From the NCBI RefSeq assembly GCF_039555755.1, contig NZ_CP154631.1:3658001-3722000 (forward strand): a DNA stretch of 64,000 nucleotides, written 5' to 3'. Positions 1 through 8,150 of this stretch are shown one piece after another. Source of the stretch: Pseudomonas sediminis (lineage in GTDB: Bacteria > Pseudomonadota > Gammaproteobacteria > Pseudomonadales > Pseudomonadaceae). A program made the translations under genes and the position numbers. A model generated the notes under the pieces. It was not told the origin of the DNA and made no database searches. It saw only the letters and a list, made by a program, of their open reading frames with translations. Position 1 is the first letter of the stretch, and each line of letters starts with the position of its first letter.

Positions 1-19
1 GCCATTGCAGCGTTCTCTC

Positions 20-151
20 GATTCGCGGCGGGGCGCCGCTCCTACAAGGCGATGCGGTGCCTGCGGCGTTTGCTTAGGAGCCCCGCCCCGGAGTGAGGCC
101 TTTTGCTTTACGGTGTGTTTGCGATTCGCCGCGAGGCGCGGCTCCTACAAG
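20..151. repeat. Cluster of three REP sequences
   Basis: Three palindromic REP-type sequences in alternating orientation lie near 21-47, 76-100 and 123-150. They carry the GGCTCCTAC / GTAGGAGCC end and the GCG/CGC-rich stem seen again around 16.9, 28.8, 29.6 and 53.8 kb. They form the intergenic DNA before the nitroreductase gene. No gene is seen in 1-229. A short tandem run of AGCTTGC (three units) lies at about 170-190. Confidence 0.75.
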
Positions 152-229
152 ACTCTTGCATACCGCTGAGCTTGCAGCTTGCAGCTTGCAGCATTGAGAA
201 TGCGCCATCTTTGTTTTTGGAGGTGGCCG

Positions 230-790
230 ATGGAAGCTCTCGACGCTCTGCTCAACCGTGTTTCTGTTCCTCGCCTGGTCGAACCAGCCCCGGATGCCGC
301 GCAGCGTGACCTGATGTTTCGTGCCGCCCTGCGCGCCCCGGATCATGGCCAACTGCGTCCCTGGCGTTTTCTGACGATCGAAGGGGCGGCGCGTGAGCGC
401 ATGGGCGAACTGTTCGCCGAAGCCTTGCAGGTCGCCGATGCGCAGGCCGCGCCGGAGGCGCTGAACAAGGCGCGTGGCATGCCGCTGCGTGCTCCATTGC
501 TGGTGGTGGTGATCGCTCGCGTGCAGGCTCATCCCAAGGTGCCGGCCTCCGAGCAGGTGATCGCGGCTGGCTGTGCCGCGCATGGCATGCTGCTGGCTGC
601 GCATGCTCAGGGCATCGGCGCGGTCTGGCGCACCGGCGACATGGCCTACGACGCCCACGTGGGCAAAGGTCTGGGCCTGGCGGCGGACGAACAGATCATC
701 GCCTATCTCTACCTCGGCACGCCGGAGCGTGAGCTGCGCCGCGCCCCGGAAGTGGTCGTCGAGGATTTCGTCAGCGCCTGGCAGGGCTGA
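230..790 (+). CDS. ydjA: Nitroreductase family protein, YdjA type
   Basis: Predicted FMN-dependent NAD(P)H nitroreductase of the small single-domain YdjA subfamily; the physiological substrate is not known. The protein is 186 residues, close to E. coli YdjA (183). The N-terminus (MEALDALLNRVSVPRL) and the following APDHGQLRPWRF segment match the FMN-binding arginine and the APDH...PWxF region of YdjA. The C-terminal part has YLYLGTPE, typical of the family. The ATG at 230 is chosen because GGAGG lies just upstream (219-223); an earlier in-frame ATG at 179 lacks such a site. It is convergent with the sensor kinase that follows, ending 12 nt before it, and appears monocistronic. Confidence 0.88.
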   Translation: MEALDALLNRVSVPRLVEPAPDAAQRDLMFRAALRAPDHGQLRPWRFLTIEGAARERMGELFAEALQVADAQAAPEALNKARGMPLRAPLLVVVIARVQAHPKVPASEQVIAAGCAAHGMLLAAHAQGIGAVWRTGDMAYDAHVGKGLGLAADEQIIAYLYLGTPERELRRAPEVVVEDFVSAWQG

Positions 791-802
791 TCGACACGCG
801 CT

Positions 803-2131
803 TCAGCCTGCCTGCTGCCTGGTCGGCAGGCTGAGCGTGGCAACGAAGCCGCCTTCTGGATGGTTGGCCAGCAGCAGCTCGCCGCCATGGCGCTGCGCGG
901 CTCGGCGTGCGATGGCCAGCCCGAGGCCGTGGCCGGTGCTGCTCTGACCGGGTGCACGAAAGAAAGGTTTGCCCAACTGCTGCAGGTGCTCGCTGGCCAC
1001 GCCAGGGCCATGGTCGCGCACGCTCAGCGTGACGCTTGCACCCTGGCGCTGCATGCTGATGACGACAGGCTGATCCGCTGGGCTGAAGCGCAAGGCATTG
1101 CGTAGCAGGTTGTCCAGCGCGCGTTCCAGCATGTCTGGCCAGCCTTCCAGGCGTGCCGCGGGGTCGAGATCGATCTGCAACTGTTGCTGTGGGGCGGTCA
1201 GGCGAGCGTCTTCCTGCAGTTTGCCGAGCAGGGCGGCCAGATCGACGGGGTGCGCATCGCCCGGGTCTGCATCCAGGCGCGCCAAGGCAAGAATTTCGCT
1301 GATCAGCGCTTCCAGCCGGTCACACTCCTGACTCAGGCGTGGCCACAGCCTTTCTCGTTCTGCCACGTCGGCGCGCTCTGTCAGAGCCAGGGCGATGCGC
1401 AGGCGCGCCAGGGGGGAACGTAACTCGTGGGAGACATCGCGCAGTAGCTGGCGCTGGCTACCGATCAACCCTTGCAGGCGCTCGCCCATGCGGTTGAAGT
1501 CCTTGGCCAGCAGGCCCAGCTCGTCGCGGCGGGTGGCCAGACGAGCCAGGCTGTTCTGCTGATAGGCGGTCTGACCGAGGTCATGCACTGCGCCGCGCAA
1601 GCGGTCCAGTGGGCGGGTAATCGACAGCGTCAGCATCAGGCTGAACAGCGTCAGCACCACCAGGGCAATAGCGATGGCGCTGAGTGGCCAGAACAGGCTG
1701 CCGCGGTGCCAGGCTGCCAGTTCCGGGTGTGGAATTCGGTAGATGAACAGGTAGCTTTCGCCGCTTTCCGGGCTGGTGTATTCGGCGGTCAGACGCCGCC
1801 AGGGCAAGCGACGGTCGTCGCCTTGACGCGCCTCGAAGGCTGCGGCACGGGACGGAAAAGTGCCTTTGACCAGTTGCTGGCCGCTCTCGCCAAGCACTTG
1901 CGTGTCGATGCGGTATTCGCGTTTGCGCTGTTCGAGAAAGTCCTGTGCGGCTGCTGGCCCCTGCTGTTCGTAGCGCTTGACCCATTTGCTGTCGAGGCCA
2001 TCCAGGCCTGGGTGCAGGCTCAGAATCCAGGCGTCCTGATTGAGGGCGCGCCCCAGCAGCAGCGACAGGCCGGCGACCAGTGCGATGCCCAGCCAGAAAG
2101 TCGCCAGAATGCGCCAGAACAGTGAACGCAC
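803..2131 (-). CDS. cpxS: Sensor histidine kinase, CpxA/CpxS type
   Basis: Inner-membrane sensor kinase that should autophosphorylate and pass phosphate to the CpxR-like regulator at 2886-3563. The 442 residues contain a first membrane helix (about 8-27), a periplasmic sensor of about 115 residues, a second helix (about 147-168), a HAMP linker, the H-box RDVSHELRSPLARLR with phosphoacceptor His235, an N-box (DNLLRNALRFSP) and G-boxes DHGPGV and GHGLGLAI. It starts with GTG preceded by GAGGAAT. It lies 63 nt downstream of the Spy-like gene and is probably co-transcribed with it. The arrangement regulator, small periplasmic protein, kinase matches P. aeruginosa cpxR-PA3205-cpxS. Family is certain; the Cpx assignment rests on synteny, the small Spy-like partner and the CpxR box. 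Confidence 0.88.
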   Translation of the reverse strand: MRSLFWRILATFWLGIALVAGLSLLLGRALNQDAWILSLHPGLDGLDSKWVKRYEQQGPAAAQDFLEQRKREYRIDTQVLGESGQQLVKGTFPSRAAAFEARQGDDRRLPWRRLTAEYTSPESGESYLFIYRIPHPELAAWHRGSLFWPLSAIAIALVVLTLFSLMLTLSITRPLDRLRGAVHDLGQTAYQQNSLARLATRRDELGLLAKDFNRMGERLQGLIGSQRQLLRDVSHELRSPLARLRIALALTERADVAERERLWPRLSQECDRLEALISEILALARLDADPGDAHPVDLAALLGKLQEDARLTAPQQQLQIDLDPAARLEGWPDMLERALDNLLRNALRFSPADQPVVISMQRQGASVTLSVRDHGPGVASEHLQQLGKPFFRAPGQSSTGHGLGLAIARRAAQRHGGELLLANHPEGGFVATLSLPTRQQAG

Positions 2132-2194
2132 GGTAATTCCTCATGCAAAAGCCGCCGGGCTCTGGGAGCGCGGCGGCGGGTTTAGGGGCGTCGA

Positions 2195-2608
2195 TCAGTT
2201 GCTCTTGCTGTCCTTCTCAGCCTTCCAGGCCTTGAATTCGGCCATCTCGGCGCGACGGGCTTCCATTTTTTTCTGGTGCTCGTCGAAGGCCTTCTGCTGC
2301 TCGGGGTTGAGCAGGTCACGCAGGGCCTTGTGCTGGTCGGCGCGGGCCTTGTCCAGTTCTTTCTTCATGGCCTGCTTTTCTGCTTCCGGCAGCTTGTCCA
2401 GGTAGCGCTTGGTGATGTCGCGATGGGTTTTCATCTGATCGCCCATCAGTTTGCGAAATTCCTGGCGCTGTTCCTTGCTCAGGTTCAGCTCCTTGAACAT
2501 GCCGGGGCCGCGGTCGTGGTGGCGAGGGCCACCGTCTTGCATGGGCATGGCGAAAGCCAGGGTCGGCAGGGTGGCAGCGAGCAGCAGGGCGGTGAGGGTC
2601 TTACGCAT
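2195..2608 (-). CDS. Periplasmic Spy/CpxP-like protein
   Basis: Small periplasmic protein of the Spy/CpxP (LTXXQ) superfamily, whose members act as chaperones or as inhibitors of the Cpx sensor. It has 137 residues with a clear signal peptide (about 1-20, ending AFA). A helical, strongly charged body follows, with two degenerate LTXXQ-type motifs: LSKEQRQEFRKLM near residue 43 and LNPEQQKAFDEH near residue 100. A His/Asp-rich stretch (GGPRHHDRGPG) follows the signal peptide. The start is set by AAGGAG about 8 nt upstream. It lies between the cpxR-like and cpxS-like genes. A putative CpxR box and promoter lie upstream, but a 140-bp MITE-like element sits between that promoter and the ribosome binding site. 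Confidence 0.85.
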   Translation of the reverse strand: MRKTLTALLLAATLPTLAFAMPMQDGGPRHHDRGPGMFKELNLSKEQRQEFRKLMGDQMKTHRDITKRYLDKLPEAEKQAMKKELDKARADQHKALRDLLNPEQQKAFDEHQKKMEARRAEMAEFKAWKAEKDSKSN

Positions 2609-2628
2609 GGTGATTCTCCTTGTCTTGA

Positions 2629-2768
2629 GAACCTGTTTTACGATCTAGCGAGCCAGAGTCATGCAAGGCGAAAACAGACGAGGAAGCGGAGTGTACTGTT
2701 GTACATGAGCATTCCGAGTCTGTTTTCAACGCAGCAGGGCCGGCGCGCAGCAGGTCGTAAACATGTTC
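2629..2768. mobile_element. MITE-like 140-bp element with terminal inverted repeats
   Basis: The ends are imperfect inverted repeats: left GAACCTGTTTTACGATCT, right (reverse complement) GAACATGTTTACGACCT. Inside is a second symmetric pair (AAAACAGAC ... GTCTGTTTT) around a central GTAC-TGTT-GTAC hairpin, so the whole element can fold into a long cruciform. There is no room for a transposase, so mobility would need a partner transposase in trans. From memory, very similar sequences recur between genes in other Pseudomonas genomes. No clear target-site duplication is seen. The element ends 21 nt before the Spy-like start codon. Confidence 0.72.
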
Positions 2769-2788
2769 CGAGGCCGGTAAGTACCGGA

Positions 2789-2849
2789 TGGGCTCATTAT
2801 GCGGCGGTCAAGGTCAAGGGCAGTCAGGTGTGGGTAAAGCTTGGGTAAA
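2789..2849 (-). promoter_or_regulatory. Putative CpxR box and promoter for the Spy-like gene and cpxS
   Basis: Two direct GTAAA half-sites at 2834-2838 and 2845-2849 are separated by 6 nt. This fits the known CpxR box GTAAA-N(4-8)-GTAAA. Reading leftwards on the minus strand, a -10-like CATAAT lies at 2801-2796 with only a poor -35 at the right distance, as expected of an activator-dependent promoter with the box just upstream. A perfect palindrome, CCGGTAAGTACCGG (2774-2787), lies about at the predicted transcript start. It implies autoregulation of this half of the operon by the adjacent CpxR-like protein. Confidence 0.55.
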
Positions 2850-2885
2850 GGCGATGTTGCGGGTTATTTACGCTGCGCCAGGCAG

Positions 2886-3563
2886 TCACTGCGCGTAGTA
2901 ATAACCGCGACTGCGCAAGGCGAGAATGCGTGGGCGGCCATCCGGATGCGGGCCGAGCTTCTTGCGCAGGTTGCTGACGTGCATGTCCAGGCTACGGTCA
3001 TACAGCGTCAATTTGCGGCCCAGGGCGAGTTGCGCCAGGGCCTGTTTGTCCACTGGCTCGCCCGGCTGCTGCAGCAGGGCCTCCAGCAGGCGGCTTTCGG
3101 AAAGCGTCAGGGGAACGTCATGTTCGCCAATACTGACCACCCCACGATTGGGGCTGAATCGGAGGTCGCCCAGCTCCAACTGGCTGCTTGCCGGTGCGGG
3201 CACGGTGCGGCGCAGCACAGCGCGCAGGCGTGCGGTCAGCTCGCGAGGGTCACAAGGCTTGGCCAGGTAGTCATCGGCGCCTAGCTCCAGGCCAAGGATA
3301 CGATCCAGGGGTTCGCCCCTGGCCGAGAGCATCAGCACTGGCAGTTCCGGATGCTCGCCACGCAATTGCTTGAGCAGCTCCAGGCCGCTGCCGTCCGGCA
3401 GCATGACATCCAGCACCACGGCCTCCGGCGCGTGCGTGACGAGGGCCTGGCAGGCGCCGCCGGCATCGTGGCAAGCCGTGACCTGAAAGCCTTCCTGGGT
3501 CAGCCAGCGGGTAAGCAGCTCGCAGAGTTCCTGATCATCATCGATCAGCAGTAGTCGGTTCAT
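2886..3563 (-). CDS. cpxR: Response regulator, OmpR family, CpxR type
   Basis: DNA-binding response regulator of 225 residues. The receiver domain (1-115) has the acidic pocket (LIDDD), phosphoacceptor Asp52 in LDVMLPDGSG and the conserved Lys in LAKPCDP. A C-terminal OmpR/PhoB winged helix (about 130-225) ends with a recognition segment and the RGYYY beta hairpin. The cognate kinase is the gene at 803-2131. It begins 3 nt after the small membrane protein gene at 3567-3941, so the two are an operon. In P. aeruginosa the syntenic CpxR regulates envelope and efflux genes; the targets here, apart from the nearby box, cannot be seen. Confidence 0.88.
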   Translation of the reverse strand: MNRLLLIDDDQELCELLTRWLTQEGFQVTACHDAGGACQALVTHAPEAVVLDVMLPDGSGLELLKQLRGEHPELPVLMLSARGEPLDRILGLELGADDYLAKPCDPRELTARLRAVLRRTVPAPASSQLELGDLRFSPNRGVVSIGEHDVPLTLSESRLLEALLQQPGEPVDKQALAQLALGRKLTLYDRSLDMHVSNLRKKLGPHPDGRPRILALRSRGYYYAQ

Positions 3564-3566
3564 GGG

Positions 3567-3941
3567 TTAGTTGATCCACTCGCGACGGGTCTTGCGAGAG
3601 CCGCGCAACAGTGCGCCGAATACCATCGAGATCAGGCTCAGGGCAGCGCCAACGGCGAACCAGGTCTGTTCTTCGCTGAGCAGGCGAGGTTGAGCCTGAG
3701 CCTGGCTTTCCTTCAGTTGCATGCGCAGGCGCTGGTTTTCCTGGCGCAGGCGTTGCAGTTGCACGGCGCTGCTCGCTTCCTGCTCGTTGCGCAATTGCTC
3801 ACTTTGCGCCAGGCGCTGCTCCAGCGCCTGGGTGTCGAGCGGCGCTGCAGGGGCAGATGGCTCAGAGGGTTGTTCTTCTGCCTGTACCGAAGCACAAGTC
3901 AGCATCACGGTGACCAGCAGGGACAGCGGGATCGAGCGCAT
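3567..3941 (-). CDS. Exported coiled-coil protein with C-terminal membrane anchor
   Basis: A 124-residue protein of unknown function. It has a signal peptide (about 1-21, ending SVQA), a Glu/Pro/Ala-rich linker, a Gln/Glu/Leu-rich coiled coil (about 38-80) and one membrane helix (WFAVGAALSLISMVFGALL) followed by a basic tail ending REWIN. This resembles the C-terminal half of the YgiM/TIGR04211 family without its SH3 domain. Relatives in pseudomonads have been labelled 'translation initiation factor 2', which the sequence does not support. The start at 3941 is chosen because AAGGAA precedes it and it gives a clean signal peptide. It is immediately upstream of cpxR, suggesting an envelope role. 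Confidence 0.78.
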   Translation of the reverse strand: MRSIPLSLLVTVMLTCASVQAEEQPSEPSAPAAPLDTQALEQRLAQSEQLRNEQEASSAVQLQRLRQENQRLRMQLKESQAQAQPRLLSEEQTWFAVGAALSLISMVFGALLRGSRKTRREWIN

Positions 3942-3982
3942 CGCGATTCCTTGTGTGCGAGAGCAGCGTTGGTAGAACTCTT

Positions 3983-4282
3983 TCAGGGCAGTACTTTCTT
4001 GAAGGGTTTGACCAGAACGTTGGCATACACTCCGGCGGTTCGATATGGGTCGGCGTCGGCCCATTTCTGCGCAGCTTCGAGGGAGTCGAACTCGGCAACC
4101 ACCAGGCTGCCACTGAACCCTGCTGGGCCCGGATCGTTGCTGTCGACGGCCGGATGCGGGCCGGCCAGCAGCAGGCGGCCTTCCTGCTTCAACTGCTCCA
4201 GGCGAGCGAGATGAGCGGGGCGGGTGGCCAGGCGATTTTCCAGGGAGTTTTCGACGTCGGTGGCGATGATGGCGTAGAGCAT
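3983..4282 (-). CDS. yciI: YciI family protein
   Basis: A 99-residue small alpha/beta (dimeric ferredoxin-like) protein of the YciI family. Members are proposed to be small enzymes with a conserved His-Asp pair, but their physiological role is largely unknown. The sequence starts [14 protein letters not shown], has the [10 protein letters not shown] segment carrying the conserved His, and [13 protein letters not shown] carrying the conserved Asp. The start at 4282 fits the family N-terminus and length exactly. It is followed in the same direction by the small membrane protein and cpxR genes and is divergent from rnm. Confidence 0.9.
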   Translation of the reverse strand: MLYAIIATDVENSLENRLATRPAHLARLEQLKQEGRLLLAGPHPAVDSNDPGPAGFSGSLVVAEFDSLEAAQKWADADPYRTAGVYANVLVKPFKKVLP

Positions 4283-4402
4283 CTCAATCCTTATTTGGGG
4301 TCGAAGCGGGGAGGGATGAAGCATTTTCGCCGCACGGCAAAAGCCTGCTTGCGGCGGATGTGGGGCATAATAACAAACATCAATCTCAACGAAAGCGCCG
4401 CC

Positions 4403-5269
4403 ATGATTGTCGATTTGCACTGCCACAGCACCGCCTCCGATGGCGCCCTGGCTCCCGCCGTACTGGTGGCCCGAGCGCATGAACGGGGCGTGCGGCTATT
4501 GGCGTTGACCGATCATGACACCCTGGAAGGTCTCGATGAGGCGCGTCGTGCTGCCGAACCGTTGGGTGTGAAGCTGGTCAACGGTATCGAGTTATCCTGC
4601 ACCTGGGGTGGGGCGACCATCCACGTATTGGGCTATGCCTTCGAGCGCGAGGCGCCAGCGCTGTGTGCTGCCATAGAGGCCCTGCATCACGGGCGCTGGC
4701 AGCGTGCCGAGGAAATCGACCGACGCCTCTCGGCTAAAGGCATGCCGGGCGCACTTGAGGGCGCACGTGCTGTCCAACAGGAATTGGGCGACAGTGGCAA
4801 CGCGCCGGCGCGTCCACATTTCGCCGAATTTCTTGTGCGCGCCGGCCATGTGCGCGATCGCGCCGAGGCGTTTCGCAAGTGGCTGGGCTCGGGTAAGTTG
4901 GGTGACGTCAAGCAACATTGGCCTATGCTGGAAGAAACCGTCGCCACTTTGCGTTCGGCCCGGGCCTGGATCAGCCTGGCGCATCCGTGGCAGTACGACT
5001 TTACTCGCAGTAAGCGTCGACGTTTGGTGGCCGATTTCGCGGCGGCCGGCGGTCATGCCCTGGAAGTGGTCAATGGCATGCAGCCGGCCGAGCAAGTCGG
5101 CGGTTTGGCGATTCTGGCGCGCGAATTTGGCTTGATGGCCAGTGTCGGCAGCGATTTCCATGCGCCCGGCGACTGGTCCGAGTTGGGCATGTATCGCCCA
5201 TTGCCTGATGACCTGACTGCGCTCTGGGAGCGCTTCGAACATGCACAGCCATCCGCTGTCACTTCATGA
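4403..5269 (+). CDS. rnm: PHP-domain 5'-3' exoribonuclease (RNase AM)
   Basis: A 288-residue PHP-family metal-dependent phosphoesterase, the YciV/TrpH group now called RNase AM, which matures 5' ends of rRNA and degrades short RNA. The metal ligands appear in order: [13 protein letters not shown] near the N-terminus, [23 protein letters not shown] and [10 protein letters not shown]. The ATG at 4403 gives the exact family N-terminus (MIVDLHCHS). It heads a plus-strand run with yciO (stop and next start 14 nt apart), trpS, scpA and scpB. The same yciV-yciO pairing occurs in enterobacteria next to trp genes. Confidence 0.93.
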   Translation: MIVDLHCHSTASDGALAPAVLVARAHERGVRLLALTDHDTLEGLDEARRAAEPLGVKLVNGIELSCTWGGATIHVLGYAFEREAPALCAAIEALHHGRWQRAEEIDRRLSAKGMPGALEGARAVQQELGDSGNAPARPHFAEFLVRAGHVRDRAEAFRKWLGSGKLGDVKQHWPMLEETVATLRSARAWISLAHPWQYDFTRSKRRRLVADFAAAGGHALEVVNGMQPAEQVGGLAILAREFGLMASVGSDFHAPGDWSELGMYRPLPDDLTALWERFEHAQPSAVTS

Positions 5270-5282
5270 GCTGGGAGCAAGT

Positions 5283-5909
5283 GTGAGTCAATTTTTCCAG
5301 GTTCACCCGGAAAACCCACAGGCACGCCTGATAAAACAGGCTGTGGAAATCATTCGTGGCGGCGGCGTGGTGGTCTATCCGACCGACTCTTCCTATGCGC
5401 TGGGCTGCATGATCGGTGACAAGAATGCGGTAGAGCGCATTCGCCGTCTGCGTCAGCTCGACGACAAGCACAACTTCACCCTGGTTTGCCGCGACCTCTC
5501 GCAGATCGGTCTGTTCGCCAAGGTCGACACTGCCGCTTTCCGCCTGCTGAAGAATCACACCCCGGGCCCTTACACCTTCATCCTCAACGCCACTCGCGAA
5601 GTGCCGCGAATGTTGCTGCACCCCAAACGTCGCACCATCGGCATCCGCGTACCCGGCCACCCGATCGCCCTGGCGTTGCTGGAGCAACTGGGCGAGCCGT
5701 TGATGAGCGTCAGCCTGATCATGCCGGGCGATGAGTTGCCGATGTCCGACCCCTACGAGATGCGCCAGATTCTCGAGCATCATGTGGACCTGATCATCGA
5801 TGGCGGTTTTGGTGGTCTGGAAGCCTCTACCGTGGTCAATCTGGCCGACGACAGCCCCGAGGTCGTGCGCGTCGGTTGCGGTGACCCGACGCCGTTCAGC
5901 GATCTCTGA
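5283..5909 (+). CDS. yciO: YciO, Sua5/YrdC/YwlC-family protein
   Basis: Relative of the threonylcarbamoyl-AMP synthase TsaC/Sua5. YciO binds nucleotides and RNA-like ligands, but its in vivo role is not settled. 208 residues from the GTG at 5283, versus 206 in E. coli. Conserved segments are VVVYPTDSSYALGC, RIRRLRQLDDKHNFTLVC, HTPGPYTFIL and RTIGIRVPGHPI. GTG 5283 is preceded by GGGAG at 5 nt spacing. An in-frame ATG at 5241 would add 14 residues overlapping rnm and has no equivalent in the family. Likely co-transcribed with rnm. Confidence 0.88.
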   Translation: MSQFFQVHPENPQARLIKQAVEIIRGGGVVVYPTDSSYALGCMIGDKNAVERIRRLRQLDDKHNFTLVCRDLSQIGLFAKVDTAAFRLLKNHTPGPYTFILNATREVPRMLLHPKRRTIGIRVPGHPIALALLEQLGEPLMSVSLIMPGDELPMSDPYEMRQILEHHVDLIIDGGFGGLEASTVVNLADDSPEVVRVGCGDPTPFSDL

Positions 5910-5927
5910 AGCGAGGCCGGAAAAATC

Positions 5928-5997
5928 CGTCATGCCCGCGCCGGCGGGCATCCAGAATGTTCGAGTGATCTGGGCTTCCGTCTTCGCCGGAGTGACG
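5928..5997. repeat. Inverted-repeat intergenic element
   Basis: About 70 bp with imperfect inverted ends: CGTCATGCCCGCG at the left and CGCCGGAGTGACG at the right, each with an internal CCAG/CTGG partner. This is the common proteobacterial CGTCATTCCCGCG...GGAATGACG repeat in degenerate form. It lies between yciO and trpS and may act as a weak terminator or mRNA end. A -10-like TATACT follows at 6058-6063, upstream of trpS, without a convincing -35. Confidence 0.6.
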
Positions 5998-6096
5998 ATC
6001 AAGCGCTTTTTCAAAACATCCCTGACACCGCCTTTTCCGTTGTGAGCGCAGCTACCCTATACTCCGTGGTCTTGTCTGGATTATGGATAGAACGGT

Positions 6097-7311
6097 TTGA
6101 GCCTTAACGACTCTGAGCGTCGGGTGTTGTCAGGGATGCGTCCGAGTGGTCGCCTGCACCTCGGGCACTACCACGGTGTATTGAAGAACTGGGTCAAGTT
6201 GCAGCACGAGTACGACTGCTTCTTCTGTATCGTCGACTGGCATGCCCTGACCACCGAATACGCCGATACCGGCCAGCTTTCCCAGCACGTCATGGATATG
6301 GCAGTGGATTGGCTGGCCGCAGGCGTAAGCCCCAGCTCTGCAACGCTGTTCGTACAGTCACAGGTGCCGGAGCATGCCGAGCTCCACGTGTTGCTGTCGA
6401 TGATCTGCCCGCTCAGCTGGCTGGAGCGCGTGCCGTCCTACAAGGAGCAGCAGGAGCACCAGAGCGGTAAAGACCTCTCCACCTACGGTTTTCTCGGCTA
6501 CCCGCTGCTGCAGGCCGCGGACATCCTGCTGTACCGCGCCGGGCAGGTGCCGGTCGGTGCCGATCAGCTCCCTCACATCGAATTTGCCCGTGAAGTGGCG
6601 CGCCGCTTCAACCACCTGTACGGCAGCGAACCGGATTTCGAGCGCAAGGCTGAAGCTGCCATCGGCAAACTGGGCAAGAAGCTCGGTAAGCTCTACAGCA
6701 ACCTGCGCAAGGCTTATCAGGAGCAGGGTGACGCACAGGCCCTTGAGACGGCGCGGGCCTTGCTCAAGGAGCAGACCAGCATCACCCTCGGCGACCAGGA
6801 GCGCCTGTACGGCTATCTCGAAGGTGGCGGCAAGGTGATTCTGAGCGAGCCGCAGCCGATTCTTGCCGAGTTTTCGCGGGTACCTGGCCTGGACGGACAG
6901 AAGATGGCCAAGTCCAGCGGCAACGCAATATTCCTGCGCGATAGCGATGCTGAACTCGAGGAAAAACTGCGGCGCATGCCCACCGATCCGGCCCGCGTAC
7001 ACCGTGACGATCCAGGTGAGCCGCAGCGTTGCCCGGTCTGGTCGCTGCATCAGCTGTATTCCAGCGACGAGCAATTGCATTGGGTGATCGAGGGTTGTCG
7101 TAGCGCCTCGATTGGTTGCCTCGACTGCAAGAGCACGCTGTGCTCCTCTCTGCAGGCCGAGCTTGCGCCGCTCCAGCAGCGCGCCATCGACTACGAGGAA
7201 AGCCCGGACCTGGTGCGCAGTATTCTCGCCGAAGGCGCCGAGCGCGCGCGTGACGAGGCGCGTGAAACCCTGGCCGAGGTGCGCATGGCCGTGGGCCTGA
7301 ATTACCGTTGA
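6097..7311 (+). CDS. trpS: Tryptophanyl-tRNA synthetase
   Basis: Class I aminoacyl-tRNA synthetase charging tRNA-Trp. The 404-residue form has the HIGH-type motif LHLGHYHG near the N-terminus, GVSPSSATLFVQSQVPEH, the tryptophan-pocket region YPLLQAADILLYRAGQVPVGADQLPHIE and the KMSKS-type motif QKMAKSSGN. The linker around residues 190-245 is longer than in E. coli TrpS (334 aa), as in many pseudomonads. The start is a TTG at 6097 with only a weak GGAT upstream; an in-frame GTG at 6124 is the alternative. It ends 14 nt before scpA. Pseudomonads often have a second trpS elsewhere, so this may not be the only copy. Confidence 0.93.
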   Translation: MSLNDSERRVLSGMRPSGRLHLGHYHGVLKNWVKLQHEYDCFFCIVDWHALTTEYADTGQLSQHVMDMAVDWLAAGVSPSSATLFVQSQVPEHAELHVLLSMICPLSWLERVPSYKEQQEHQSGKDLSTYGFLGYPLLQAADILLYRAGQVPVGADQLPHIEFAREVARRFNHLYGSEPDFERKAEAAIGKLGKKLGKLYSNLRKAYQEQGDAQALETARALLKEQTSITLGDQERLYGYLEGGGKVILSEPQPILAEFSRVPGLDGQKMAKSSGNAIFLRDSDAELEEKLRRMPTDPARVHRDDPGEPQRCPVWSLHQLYSSDEQLHWVIEGCRSASIGCLDCKSTLCSSLQAELAPLQQRAIDYEESPDLVRSILAEGAERARDEARETLAEVRMAVGLNYR

Positions 7312-7325
7312 AGGAGCGCCCGTCG

Positions 7326-8150
7326 ATGAGCGAGCCCGCCACGCCAACCCCCGACAGTCAGGCCGGTGCCCAGCAGGAGCTGCCGTTCGCCCTGGTGTAT
7401 GGCGAGGCGGTCACCGAGCTGCCACTGGATCTGTACATTCCCCCGGATGCCCTGGAAGTCTTCCTCGAGGCCTTCGAGGGGCCGCTGGACCTGCTGCTCT
7501 ATCTGATTCGCAAACAGAACATCGACATCCTCGACATCCCGGTGGCCGAGATCACCAAGCAGTACATGGGCTACGTTGAGCTCATGCACTCGGTGCGTCT
7601 GGAGCTGGCTGCCGAATACCTGGTGATGGCCGCCATGCTGGCCGAGATCAAGTCGCGCATGCTGCTGCCGCGCTCGACCGAGGCCGAGGAAGAAGAGGAC
7701 GACCCGCGTGCCGAGCTGATTCGTCGCCTGCAGGAATACGAGCGCTTCAAGGCCGCTGCCGAAGGTATCGACGAGCTGCCGCGTGTCGGCCGCGACGTGA
7801 CCGTACCGAAACTGGATGCTCCCGAAGCCCGCGCGCGCAAGCTGCTGCCGGACGTCAGCCTGGAGGAGGTGCTGCTGTCGATGGCCGAGGTGCTGCGCCG
7901 CGCCGACATGTTTGAAAGCCACCAGGTTACCCGTGAGGCCCTGTCGACCCGCGAGCGTATGAGTGAGGTGCTGGAGCGCCTCAAGGGCGGGGCGTTCGTG
8001 CCGTTCGTCGAGCTGTTCGCTGCCGAAGAGGGCCGACTAGGCGTGGTGGTGACCTTCATGGCAGTGCTCGAATTGATCAAGGAATCCCTGGTCGAGCTGG
8101 TGCAGAATGAGCCCTTCGCCGTTATTCACGTCCGAGCCCGTGCCGAATGA
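7326..8150 (+). CDS. scpA: Segregation and condensation protein A (kleisin)
   Basis: Kleisin subunit that bridges SMC heads in chromosome condensation. 274 residues, with an N-terminal extension of about 40 residues, then the kleisin core (FEGPLDLLLYLIRKQNIDI, AAEYLVMAAMLAEIKSRMLLP) and a C-terminal winged helix (TFMAVLELIKE). The ATG at 7326 is preceded by AAGGAG with about 9 nt spacing. The stop overlaps the scpB start in ATGA, indicating translational coupling. No smc gene is in this window. Confidence 0.94.
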   Translation: MSEPATPTPDSQAGAQQELPFALVYGEAVTELPLDLYIPPDALEVFLEAFEGPLDLLLYLIRKQNIDILDIPVAEITKQYMGYVELMHSVRLELAAEYLVMAAMLAEIKSRMLLPRSTEAEEEEDDPRAELIRRLQEYERFKAAAEGIDELPRVGRDVTVPKLDAPEARARKLLPDVSLEEVLLSMAEVLRRADMFESHQVTREALSTRERMSEVLERLKGGAFVPFVELFAAEEGRLGVVVTFMAVLELIKESLVELVQNEPFAVIHVRARAE

